Origin: Clostridiales bacterium UBA1770
GTDB lineage: Bacteria > Bacillota > Clostridia > Oscillospirales > CAG-272
Assembly (NCBI GenBank): GCA_002315325.1
Contig: DCGU01000018.1
Location: 7,263-14,401, forward strand
Direction of reading: 5' to 3'
Length of the DNA stretch: 7,139 nucleotides
Program-made: the position numbers and the translations under genes
Part shown: positions 1 to 6,751 of the stretch, in pieces
How positions within the stretch are numbered: position 1 is the stretch's first letter
Layout: every line of letters starts with the position of its first letter
Notes under the pieces: model-generated
Database searches by the model: none
Told to the model about the DNA's origin: nothing
Seen by the model: only the letters and a program-made list of their open reading frames with translations

Positions 1-313
1 CCATCATACCGGGCATGGAAGCGCGCGCACCGGAACGAACGGAAACCAGCAGCGGGTTCTTCAAATCACCGAACTTTTTGCCGTTTTCCTTTTCCATCAG
101 GTCAACGTTCTTCCAAATTTCAGCCATAATCTCATCATTGATTTTACGGCCATCCTCGTAATACTGTGTGCAAGCCTCAGTGCTGACGGTGAAACCCTGG
201 GGAACAGGCAGACCGATATTGGTCATTTCGGCCAAGTTGGCACCCTTACCGCCGAGGAGTTCACGCATGCCGGCATTACCTTCTTTGAAGGTGTAGCAAT
301 ACTTCTTAGACAT
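1..313 (-). CDS. ppdK: Pyruvate, phosphate dikinase, N-terminal 104 residues (cut by window edge)
   Basis: This is the start of pyruvate, phosphate dikinase, a cytosolic enzyme that interconverts pyruvate + ATP + Pi and PEP + AMP + PPi. In anaerobic Firmicutes it usually works in PPi-linked glycolysis. Translating the minus strand from the ATG at 313 gives an open frame to the window edge. It contains LLGGKGANLAEM (about residues 19-30), VPQGFTVST (37-45) and VSVRSGARASMPGMM (90-104). These match the nucleotide-binding N-terminal domain of the family. K23 and R93 correspond to the ATP-contacting Lys22 and Arg92 of the Clostridium symbiosum enzyme. The family is about 870-880 residues long, so most of the gene lies outside the window. 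A GGAGG ribosome binding site (320-324) sits 6 nt before the ATG, which fixes the start. It is divergent from pth and has its own promoter. The identity is secure from sequence; the metabolic role is family knowledge. Confidence 0.96.
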   Translation of the reverse strand, partial: MSKKYCYTFKEGNAGMRELLGGKGANLAEMTNIGLPVPQGFTVSTEACTQYYEDGRKINDEIMAEIWKNVDLMEKENGKKFGDLKNPLLVSVRSGARASMPGMM

Positions 314-365
314 AAGAAACCTCCATCAAATAAATATTTTTTGCTTTTTTATTGTGCAACAACGT

Positions 366-394
366 ATTATAACATAAATATTTGCACTTGTCAC
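366..394 (-). promoter_or_regulatory. Sigma-A promoter of ppdK (extended -10)
   Basis: Read on the minus strand, GTGACA (389-394, five of six consensus bases) is followed by a 17-bp spacer and a perfect TATAAT (366-371). The three bases before the -10 are TGT, making an extended -10. Transcription should start near 359, giving a leader of roughly 45 nt before the ppdK ATG at 313. An imperfect inverted repeat (TCAC 391-394 and GTGA 402-405, nested in TGTCA/TGACA) overlaps the -35 box and could be an operator, but that is speculative. Confidence 0.8.
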
Positions 395-464
395 GCCTTT
401 TGTGATGACATTTTTACCAAAAATGCAATTTTTCTCTGCTTTTCTTTTATTGAAACGTTTGCAA

Positions 465-493
465 TTGACAGTCGGCGTGCTTTATAGTATAAT
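465..493 (+). promoter_or_regulatory. Consensus sigma-A promoter of the pth-mfd operon
   Basis: A perfect TTGACA (465-470), a 17-bp spacer and a perfect TATAAT (488-493) match the housekeeping promoter consensus exactly. Transcription should start near 500, about 74 nt upstream of the pth ATG at 574. No other comparable promoter was seen before any of the next three genes. This promoter therefore probably drives pth, the phosphatase gene, mfd and the lipoprotein gene together. The AAACGTTT palindrome at 453-460 lies just upstream of the -35 box. Confidence 0.9.
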
Positions 494-520
494 TTCTTCA
501 ATCAAAAAAGCAACTTGCAA

Positions 521-550
521 CCGTGTGTCGAAACGACAGACGGCGATTTT
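521..550 (+). promoter_or_regulatory. Leader hairpin followed by a short T run, upstream of pth
   Basis: CCGT-G-TGTCG (521-530) and CGACA-G-ACGG (534-543) form nine base pairs with one central G-G mismatch around an AAA loop. The hairpin is followed by CGATTTT (544-550). It lies inside the predicted pth 5' leader, about 20 nt after the expected transcription start. The shape resembles a weak intrinsic terminator or attenuator, but four T residues is a short tract. It could instead be an mRNA-stabilising or protein-binding hairpin. The structure is seen directly; any regulatory role is inference. Confidence 0.5.
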
Positions 551-559
551 ACGTTCAAA

Positions 560-565
560 AGGAAG
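560..565 (+). promoter_or_regulatory. Ribosome binding site deciding the pth start
   Basis: AGGAAG lies 8 nt before the ATG at 574. The same reading frame also opens with a GTG at 523, but that codon sits inside the leader hairpin and has no purine-rich site upstream. The ATG at 574 is therefore preferred. Confidence 0.75.
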
Positions 566-573
566 AACCTAAT

Positions 574-1230
574 ATGGCAGATATTTTCGATTTATTCAAA
601 CAAATCGGCAGCAAAAATCCCGAGCCGACAACGCCCCCCGAATGGATTATTGCAGGGTTGGGCAACCCCGGCGACAAATACTTCCACACCCGCCACAACA
701 CGGGTTTTCTTTCCATGGATTACCTGTCGCAAAAGTACGGTGCCAAGATCAACCGCTCCCGTTTTAAGGCGCTGGTGGGACAGGCCGAAATTGCCGGCAA
801 ACAGGTCCTTTTGATGAAGCCGCAGACCATGATGAACCTCTCCGGCGACGCGATTGCCGAGGCGGCTGCTTTTTATAAAATTCCCGCCGAACGCATTTTG
901 ATTATTTACGACGACATCAGTCTGGACGTGGGCCGCTTGCGCGTGCGTGCCAAGGGCAGCGACGGCGGTCACAACGGCATTAAGAGCATTATTTTGCGCC
1001 TGAACAGCGACACGTTTCCGCGCATCAAGGTCGGCGTGGGACAAAAGCCCTGCCCCGAATACGACCTGGCCGCCTGGGTGCTGGGCGAATTCCCGGACGC
1101 AGATAAGAAAACCCTGTTTGAGGTGTTCCCCATGGTTTGCCGCGGTGCGGAATTGATTCTAACAAATAAAATCGATGCTGCGATGGGCGAATGTAATGGA
1201 TTTAATTCTGCTGTAAAGAAGGAAAACTAA
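574..1230 (+). CDS. pth: Peptidyl-tRNA hydrolase (Pth), 218 aa
   Basis: Pth cleaves the ester bond of peptidyl-tRNAs that fall off ribosomes and so recycles tRNA; it is an essential cytosolic enzyme in bacteria. The sequence shows the full family pattern: IIAGLGNPGDKY then TRHNTG (residues 25-44), MKPQTMMNLSG (81-91), IIYDDISLDVG (110-120), GSDGGHNGIKS (128-138) and IKVGVGQ further on. N31, H41, N88, D113 and N134 line up with E. coli N10, H20, N68, D93 and N114, so the catalytic site is intact. Relative to E. coli Pth it has about 20 extra N-terminal residues (an amphipathic MADIFDLFKQIG segment and a Pro-rich linker). Only 1 nt separates its stop codon from the next start. It is the first gene of the operon, under a consensus promoter with a hairpin-bearing leader. 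Codon use resembles its neighbours and there is no sign of damage. Confidence 0.96.
   Translation: MADIFDLFKQIGSKNPEPTTPPEWIIAGLGNPGDKYFHTRHNTGFLSMDYLSQKYGAKINRSRFKALVGQAEIAGKQVLLMKPQTMMNLSGDAIAEAAAFYKIPAERILIIYDDISLDVGRLRVRAKGSDGGHNGIKSIILRLNSDTFPRIKVGVGQKPCPEYDLAAWVLGEFPDADKKTLFEVFPMVCRGAELILTNKIDAAMGECNGFNSAVKKEN
1218..1223 (+). promoter_or_regulatory. Ribosome binding site for the GTG-initiated phosphatase gene
   Basis: GAAGGA, located in the last codons of pth, lies 8 nt before GTG 1232. It supports GTG as the real start and suggests translational coupling, because pth stops at 1230. Confidence 0.7.
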
Positions 1231-1231
1231 C

Positions 1232-1939
1232 GTGTTACTGTATATTTTACGCCACGGTGACCCCGATTACGAACACGACTGCCTGACGGAAAAGGGCAAA
1301 AAACAGGCAGCGGCCCTGGCAGACCGCTTGGCCGTACACGGGCTGGATCAAATCTACTGTTCCCCGCTCGGCCGTGCCCGCGAAACCGCGGCGCCGACCG
1401 CCGCAAAACTGGGGTTGCCCGTCACGGTGCTGGATTGGCTGAGCGAATCCCTGGCTGCAAAACGCTTTTGGGTGGACTATGCCGACGGCCACGGATCCTG
1501 GGTATACCAGCAGAACGGTGCCAATCTGCGTGTGGGAGACGACGCCCATTTTGCCGACTGGAAAAATGCCAACGGCCTGGAATCGCTGGACAGGGACCAT
1601 TGTTTTGATGAAATCAGCCCGGCTTCGGATGCCTTTTTGGAATCTCTTGGTTACAAGCGCGAAGGCAATATTTACCGCATTGTGAAACCGAGTGACGAGC
1701 GCATCGGCGTCTTCTGCCACGAGGGCCGCACCATGACCTGGATGCCCTACATGCTGCAGATTCCGCCGCACGTTTGGTGGGCGCACTTTGCTTATTCGCA
1801 CACCGGTATCACCGTCATTGAATTTTGCAACGAGGCTTCGGGCATCACCGTCCCGCGCGTCCTGTGCTGGAGCGACCTGTCGCATATCTATCACGACGGG
1901 GATCTGCCCTTAACGTACAACGGCTATCTTCCCATTTAA
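1232..1939 (+). CDS. Histidine phosphatase superfamily protein, substrate unknown, 235 aa
   Basis: This belongs to the histidine phosphatase (phosphoglycerate mutase-like) superfamily, whose members transfer phosphate through a phosphohistidine intermediate. The protein opens with LLYILRHGDPDY, giving the RHG motif at residues 7-9 with H8 as the expected nucleophile. CSPLGRARETA (43-53) supplies the conserved phosphate-pocket arginines. The C-terminal half has VFCHEGRTMTW with H163 as the second histidine, in CHEG rather than the commoner SHGG-type context. A later SHTGITVIEF (H190) matches the family's final strand region. About 110 residues separate the RET and CHEG motifs. This stretch includes a Trp/Tyr-rich segment (around 78-90) that probably shapes substrate choice. 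No signal peptide or membrane segment is seen, so it should be cytosolic. It begins with GTG, 1 nt after pth, and ends 13 nt before mfd. It could act on a sugar phosphate, nucleotide or phosphoprotein; nothing in the sequence decides this, so no gene symbol is given. Confidence 0.85.
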   Translation: MLLYILRHGDPDYEHDCLTEKGKKQAAALADRLAVHGLDQIYCSPLGRARETAAPTAAKLGLPVTVLDWLSESLAAKRFWVDYADGHGSWVYQQNGANLRVGDDAHFADWKNANGLESLDRDHCFDEISPASDAFLESLGYKREGNIYRIVKPSDERIGVFCHEGRTMTWMPYMLQIPPHVWWAHFAYSHTGITVIEFCNEASGITVPRVLCWSDLSHIYHDGDLPLTYNGYLPI

Positions 1940-1952
1940 TTTGAGGTAACGC

Positions 1953-4900
1953 ATGCAAAAAAACCTGATAACCGACGTTCTGCGCAGTGACGGCGAATAC
2001 CGCCAGCTGCTGGAAACGGTCAAAAATCTCGGCGGTGCCAAACCGCTGCCGATGCTGCTCACGGGCATGTGCCAGGGTGTAACGGAAACCTTTTGCGCCG
2101 CGTTTGCCGCCGATATGGCTGCGGAAAAACGGACGCCGATCCTGCTGCTCTGCCCCGATGAAAAAGACGCAACGCGCCTGTGCTACGTGCTGCGTTCTTT
2201 CGGCGTGTCCGCCGCTTTTTATCCCCAACGTGACCTCAACCTGTACAACATCACGGCGTCGCACGATTTCGAGCATCAGCGCATCGGTGTGTTGTACGGT
2301 CTTGCCAACGGTTCGTTGGACGTCGTATTGACGACGCCGGACGCCGCCGTATCCTACACGGTGCCCGCTGCCGTCTTAAAAAAGAACGTCATTCACGTTG
2401 ATACCGATTCGCACCTGTCCACTACGGACCTGGCGGCACAATTGATTGCCGCCGGTTACGTCCGCACCGAAATGGCGGACGGCGTGGGACAGTTTGCCAT
2501 CCGCGGCGGTATCATCGATATTTACCCCGCCGAGGCCTCCTATTTGGAGCCCAACGGCTCAGCCCCCGAAATTCAGGGTACCCTGCCCCTGCGTATCGAG
2601 TTATTCGGTGACGAAATCGACCGTATGGTGCTCTTTACCCCCGACACGCAGCGCACCATCACGATGGTTTCGCTGGCGGATATTCCCCCGGTGCGTGAAA
2701 TCCTGCCGGATGCCGACGCGCGTATGCGGTTGGAACGGGCCCTGCAGGCGCAGCTGCGTCTGGCACCGACCGACGAGGCCAAAACGACGGTGGCGCACGA
2801 GTTGCAATCGCTGCAGGCCGATACCGATTCCGAAATTCTGTTCATCGATAAATACGTCAGCCTGGTCTATCCGGACCACGCAACGCTGCTGGATTATTTT
2901 ACGTCCAACGCCGTCGTTTTGATGCACGGCACCACCGCCGTGGGCGAACGCATCAAGGCGGCCGAATGGCGTATGAACCAAACCGTGGAGGAACTGGTCA
3001 CGGGCGGGACCCTCTCCGGCAAGTACGCCGAGTTCAATATTCCGACGGCCTCCCTCGTTGCCTGGCTGGCGGCACACCCCGTCCTGCATCTGGACGCCAT
3101 GGCGCACGGCGGGACCAAGCTGTCGGGGCTGTTCTCCTTCTCGACGCGGCACACCGTTTCCTACGCCGAAAACTTTGAATTACTTTGCGACGACCTCCGT
3201 CATTTGATTGCCGACCGCAACCGCATTTTGATTCAGGCGGAAACGGCAGCGGCCGCAACTTCCCTGCAGAAAATGCTGGCCGACGCCGAATTCAACGCCA
3301 GGGTCATCCCGCAGAATTATGATTTTGCCCAATTGGATGAGGGCGGCATCGGCATTTTATCCCACGGCTACTGTGCCGGCTTTGAAATGCCCGCCCGTCG
3401 TGCGGCGGTCCTGTCCGTCATCCCCGAGGGGCACAGCGGCAGTCTGACCGTATCCGACAAGCGCCGCATTGCCAAAAAACGCAAAAACACACAAACCATA
3501 ATGTCCTACGCCGACTTGAGCGTCGGCGACTACGTCGTGCATGAGGCGTACGGTATCGGTATCTACACCGGCATCCAGCACCTGACGACCGACGGCGTCA
3601 CCCGCGACTACATCGGCGTGCAGTATGCCGGCTCGGATAAGCTGTATCTGCCGGTGGAAAAGCTGGACAGACTGGCCAAATATATCGGTGCCAAGGCCGA
3701 GGACGGCACCGTCAAACTGTCGCACTTCGGCGGCGGCAGCTGGGAAAAAGTCAAGAGCCGTACCAAGGCGGCCGTCAAGGCCATGGCCAAGGAACTGATT
3801 GCCCTGTATGCTGAGCGTATGAAAAAGCCGGGATTTGCCTTCCCGGCGGACGACGCGGCACAGGTGGAATTTGAGGACGCCTTCCCGTATGAAGAAACCG
3901 ACTCGCAGCTCAACGCGGCCGAAGACATCAAGGCCGATATGGAAAGACCGGTCCCGATGGACCGCCTGCTTTGCGGCGACGTCGGCTACGGCAAAACCGA
4001 GGTGGCCCTGCGTGCCGCCTACAAAGCGGTACTGGCCGGCAAACAGGTGGCCGTTCTGGTGCCCACCACCATTTTGGCGCTGCAGCATCTCGGCACCTTC
4101 ACCAGCCGCATGCGTCCCTTTGCCGTTGAGGTCGATATGGTCTCGCGTTTCAAAACGGCCAAAGAACAGGAACGCACGCTGCGCCGTGTCAAACGCGGCG
4201 AGGTCGACGTGTTAATCGGTACCCACCGCATGATCGGCAAGGATATTGCCTTCAAGGATTTGGGACTTTTGATTGTCGACGAGGAGCAGCGCTTCGGCGT
4301 GGCGCAAAAGGAAAAAATCAAGCAGTTGGCCCCCAACGTCGACGTTTTGACGCTGACGGCAACGCCGATTCCCCGCACGCTGAACATGGCGATGAGCGGC
4401 ATTCGCGACATCTCCCTGTTGGAAGAGCCGCCCACAGACCGCCAGGCCGTACAGACCTACGTGCTGGAGGACGACGACCTGATTATTTACGACGCCATTC
4501 GGCGCGAGTTGCGCCGCGGCGGGCAGGTCTTCTACCTGCACAACAATATCGGCGACATCCGCGAGCTGGCGGGACGCATCGCCAAGGCTGTGCCCGAGGC
4601 GCGCATTACCGTGGCGCACGGGCAAATGGACAAGGAAGAACTGGAAGACATTTGGGGCGAGATGATTCGCGGCGACATTGACATTTTGGTCTGCACCACG
4701 ATTATCGAGACGGGTGTCGACGTGCCCAACGCCAACACGCTCATCGTTTCGGGCGCCCATCGTTTGGGGTTGTCCCAGCTGCACCAATTGCGCGGCCGCG
4801 TGGGACGCTCGTCCAGACGTGCCTACGCCTATTTCACCTATCCGCCCAACAAATCGCTGACAGAAGTTGCCGAAAAGCGTCTGGAAGCCGTGCGCGATTA

Positions 4901-5561
4901 CGCCGAGTTCGGTGCCGGGTTTAAAATTGCCCTGCGCGATATGGAAATCCGCGGTGTCGGCAACCTGCTGGGTGCCGAGCAGCACGGACAAATGGATGCC
5001 GTCGGTTACGATTTGTATATGAAATTGTTGGAAACCGCAGTCCTTGAGGAACAGGGACAGGCCAAGGCCGAGCTGCCCGACTGTACCATCACGCTCAACT
5101 GCGACGCCTACCTGCCCGATTCGTATATTCCCAACGAGGGGCAGCGCATCGCTATGTACAAAAAGATTGCGCTGATTACCGACGAAAGCGACCAGGACGA
5201 CGTGGCCGACGAAATGCTGGACCGTTACGGGGAGTTCCCGCGGCAGGCGGATAACCTCTTGCAGATTTCGCTCATCCGCGCCACGGCAACGAAATGCGGC
5301 ATCTCCGTCATCAAACAGGAAGAAAACGCCTATATCATCACGCCGCTGTCGTTCGACCCCGACGTATGGATGGGCGTATGCGACGTTTGCGGCGGGCGCC
5401 TTACCGCCGTTATGTCCACCGACCCGTATCTGACCTTCAAGCTGCGTAAAGACGATGACGGCCTGCGGCTGCTGCTTAAAATGCTGCAGAAATGTGCGGC
5501 ATTGACGGAGAAAAAAGAAAAAGAAAGTGAGAGCCAAGATGAAGAAAAACAAGAGGATTAA
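1953..5561 (+). CDS. mfd: Transcription-repair coupling factor Mfd, 1202 aa
   Basis: Mfd is an ATP-driven DNA translocase. It pushes RNA polymerase off stalled sites and recruits UvrA for nucleotide excision repair. Domains in order: a UvrB-like N-terminal module whose nucleotide loop is degenerate (LLTGMCQGVTET) and which carries RGGIIDIYP (184-192); the RNA-polymerase-interacting domain (about 518-590, starting LSVGDYVVHEAYGIG); a relay segment after W597; then the RecG-like motor. The motor has Walker A GDVGYGKT (675-682), DEEQ (776-779), TATPIPRT (from 802), TTIIETGVDVP and QLRGRVGR (945-952). The TRG translocation motif (about 981-1010) and a C-terminal TRCF domain complete the protein. 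All motor motifs are intact, and the length is close to E. coli Mfd (1148 aa). GAGG at 1943-1946 precedes the ATG by 6 nt. The C-terminus is an unusual Lys/Glu-rich tail (about 1184-1202), partly encoded in the overlap with the next gene. Confidence 0.98.
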   Translation: MQKNLITDVLRSDGEYRQLLETVKNLGGAKPLPMLLTGMCQGVTETFCAAFAADMAAEKRTPILLLCPDEKDATRLCYVLRSFGVSAAFYPQRDLNLYNITASHDFEHQRIGVLYGLANGSLDVVLTTPDAAVSYTVPAAVLKKNVIHVDTDSHLSTTDLAAQLIAAGYVRTEMADGVGQFAIRGGIIDIYPAEASYLEPNGSAPEIQGTLPLRIELFGDEIDRMVLFTPDTQRTITMVSLADIPPVREILPDADARMRLERALQAQLRLAPTDEAKTTVAHELQSLQADTDSEILFIDKYVSLVYPDHATLLDYFTSNAVVLMHGTTAVGERIKAAEWRMNQTVEELVTGGTLSGKYAEFNIPTASLVAWLAAHPVLHLDAMAHGGTKLSGLFSFSTRHTVSYAENFELLCDDLRHLIADRNRILIQAETAAAATSLQKMLADAEFNARVIPQNYDFAQLDEGGIGILSHGYCAGFEMPARRAAVLSVIPEGHSGSLTVSDKRRIAKKRKNTQTIMSYADLSVGDYVVHEAYGIGIYTGIQHLTTDGVTRDYIGVQYAGSDKLYLPVEKLDRLAKYIGAKAEDGTVKLSHFGGGSWEKVKSRTKAAVKAMAKELIALYAERMKKPGFAFPADDAAQVEFEDAFPYEETDSQLNAAEDIKADMERPVPMDRLLCGDVGYGKTEVALRAAYKAVLAGKQVAVLVPTTILALQHLGTFTSRMRPFAVEVDMVSRFKTAKEQERTLRRVKRGEVDVLIGTHRMIGKDIAFKDLGLLIVDEEQRFGVAQKEKIKQLAPNVDVLTLTATPIPRTLNMAMSGIRDISLLEEPPTDRQAVQTYVLEDDDLIIYDAIRRELRRGGQVFYLHNNIGDIRELAGRIAKAVPEARITVAHGQMDKEELEDIWGEMIRGDIDILVCTTIIETGVDVPNANTLIVSGAHRLGLSQLHQLRGRVGRSSRRAYAYFTYPPNKSLTEVAEKRLEAVRDYAEFGAGFKIALRDMEIRGVGNLLGAEQHGQMDAVGYDLYMKLLETAVLEEQGQAKAELPDCTITLNCDAYLPDSYIPNEGQRIAMYKKIALITDESDQDDVADEMLDRYGEFPRQADNLLQISLIRATATKCGISVIKQEENAYIITPLSFDPDVWMGVCDVCGGRLTAVMSTDPYLTFKLRKDDDGLRLLLKMLQKCAALTEKKEKESESQDEEKQED

Positions 5562-6720
5562 ACTGCTCGCCGGGCTGCTGAGCCTGCTTCTTTTGGCCGC
5601 ATTTGCACTGAGCAGCTGCGGCGTTCAAAAAGCGGATACACTGCTGACGCTGGAGGGGGAAACCATCTCGGTTTACACCTACCAACTCATGCTGGCGCGG
5701 CTGAAAGGCAACCTGGCCTATTCACTTTCCGTGCAGGGATACAACGTCAACGGTGATACCTTCTGGGATCAGATTATTGACCTGAGCGGTACCACGTACG
5801 CGCAGTTCTTTTCCGATGCGGTGTTGAAAACGCTGCAGCAGTATTTGATTGCCGCCTATCTGTTTGACAAGGTTTACGGGCTGACGCTGCCGGACGCTAC
5901 GGTCGCATCCATTGATGAAAATCTGCAGGAATTGATGACGTACGACAGTGACGGCAACAAAAACGCCTTCAATAAAATTTTAGCCGACTTCGGTACCAAT
6001 TACAAATATCTGCGGGAGACCTACCTGCTGGAGGCCAAACAATCGGCCCTGGTCGAATACCTGTACGGCACCGACGGTGCCAAGCTGACCGACACGGTGA
6101 AGAACGACTACTATCAGCAGCATTACGTTTGCTTTAAGCAGATTGTGCTGAACAATTACTACTACGTCACGTCAACCGACGAGGACGGCAACGAGGTCAC
6201 GGTGGACGCCGACGGTGACGGCTACGACGACGTGGCAAATTACACGCCGACGCAAAAGAATGCCATCGCCGCACGGGCCAACGAACTGCTGGCGATTTTG
6301 AACGAGCATCCCGGTGACGAGGTTACCTTCGAGTATTACATGACGCGGGAAAGCGACGACACCGTGGGACGGACCGAGTTCCCCGACGGCTACTTCCTGT
6401 GCGACACGCTGACCTACAGCGGCATCGAGGATATGGAATATTTGCCGGAAATGCAGGAAAAACTGGCCGAGATGGCCGTGGGCGACGTTGCGCTGATTAC
6501 CGCCGACGACGGCTGGCATATCATCCGCAAGTACGAACTGCCCGAGGGCGCTTACGGTGAAGATTACAACGAACCGTGGTTCAGTGACATGGTGGACGCC
6601 ATTTGCGACGAAATGTTCGTCAGCGTCTGCGACGGCTATGCCGACAAGGTGGAAATCAACGACCTGGCGCTGCAGAACGCCATGACGATAAAGGACGTTT
6701 CACCGAACTATTTTTATTGA
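5539..6720 (+). CDS. PrsA/SurA-like foldase lipoprotein with a divergent parvulin domain, 393 aa
   Basis: This is a secreted, membrane-anchored protein, probably an extracytoplasmic chaperone or peptidyl-prolyl isomerase. From the ATG at 5539 it has a basic start (MKKNKRIK), a Leu/Ala hydrophobic core and a lipobox LSSC, with C27 as the expected lipidation site. The mature N-terminus (TLLTLEGETISVYTYQLML) resembles SurA-type chaperone domains, where a small strand precedes a helix. The C-terminal part resembles a parvulin domain: FKQIVL (199-204) occupies the usual HILV strand, ARANELLAIL follows, and VGDVALITADDGWHIIRKYE ends it, with H327 matching the conserved GxHII histidine. The first family histidine is replaced by Q201, so isomerase activity is doubtful. 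An acidic loop, DADGDGYDD (223-231), fits a DxDxDGxxD calcium-binding pattern. The ATG overlaps mfd by 23 nt. An in-frame GTG at 5527 is an alternative start, and neither has a strong Shine-Dalgarno. The lipoprotein call is firm; the foldase role is a family inference. Confidence 0.8.
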   Translation: MKKNKRIKLLAGLLSLLLLAAFALSSCGVQKADTLLTLEGETISVYTYQLMLARLKGNLAYSLSVQGYNVNGDTFWDQIIDLSGTTYAQFFSDAVLKTLQQYLIAAYLFDKVYGLTLPDATVASIDENLQELMTYDSDGNKNAFNKILADFGTNYKYLRETYLLEAKQSALVEYLYGTDGAKLTDTVKNDYYQQHYVCFKQIVLNNYYYVTSTDEDGNEVTVDADGDGYDDVANYTPTQKNAIAARANELLAILNEHPGDEVTFEYYMTRESDDTVGRTEFPDGYFLCDTLTYSGIEDMEYLPEMQEKLAEMAVGDVALITADDGWHIIRKYELPEGAYGEDYNEPWFSDMVDAICDEMFVSVCDGYADKVEINDLALQNAMTIKDVSPNYFY

Positions 6721-6732
6721 CCTCACCACCAA

Positions 6733-6751
6733 TGGCGCACGATGTGCGCCA
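6733..6751 (+). repeat. Perfect 8-bp triloop hairpin just after the lipoprotein gene
   Basis: TGGCGCAC (6733-6740), GAT, GTGCGCCA (6744-6751) form a perfect GC-rich hairpin 12 nt after the lipoprotein stop codon. No T run follows on either strand, so it is not a canonical intrinsic terminator. It could still mark or protect an mRNA 3' end. It abuts and slightly overlaps the ATGAAG/CTTCAT repeat and shares its 3-nt-loop style, so it may be that element's left-most unit. Confidence 0.75.

Noticed and set aside
451..464. CcpA/LacI-type operator (TGAAACGTTTGCA) upstream of the pth -35 box
   Set aside because: The AAACGTTT core is palindromic, but relative to the cre consensus one half-site is out of register by a base and the outer positions do not match.
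523..573. GTG 523 as an upstream start for pth
   Set aside because: It lies within the leader hairpin and lacks a Shine-Dalgarno. The ATG at 574 has AGGAAG at good spacing and suits the family length better.
4212..5552. Long minus-strand open frame of 446 codons opposite mfd
   Set aside because: It is a shadow of the GC-rich mfd coding strand. The plus-strand frame carries every Mfd motif, and the minus-strand product shows no recognisable domain.
6733..6751. Canonical Rho-independent terminator for the operon
   Set aside because: The stem is strong, but neither strand has a T run directly after it.
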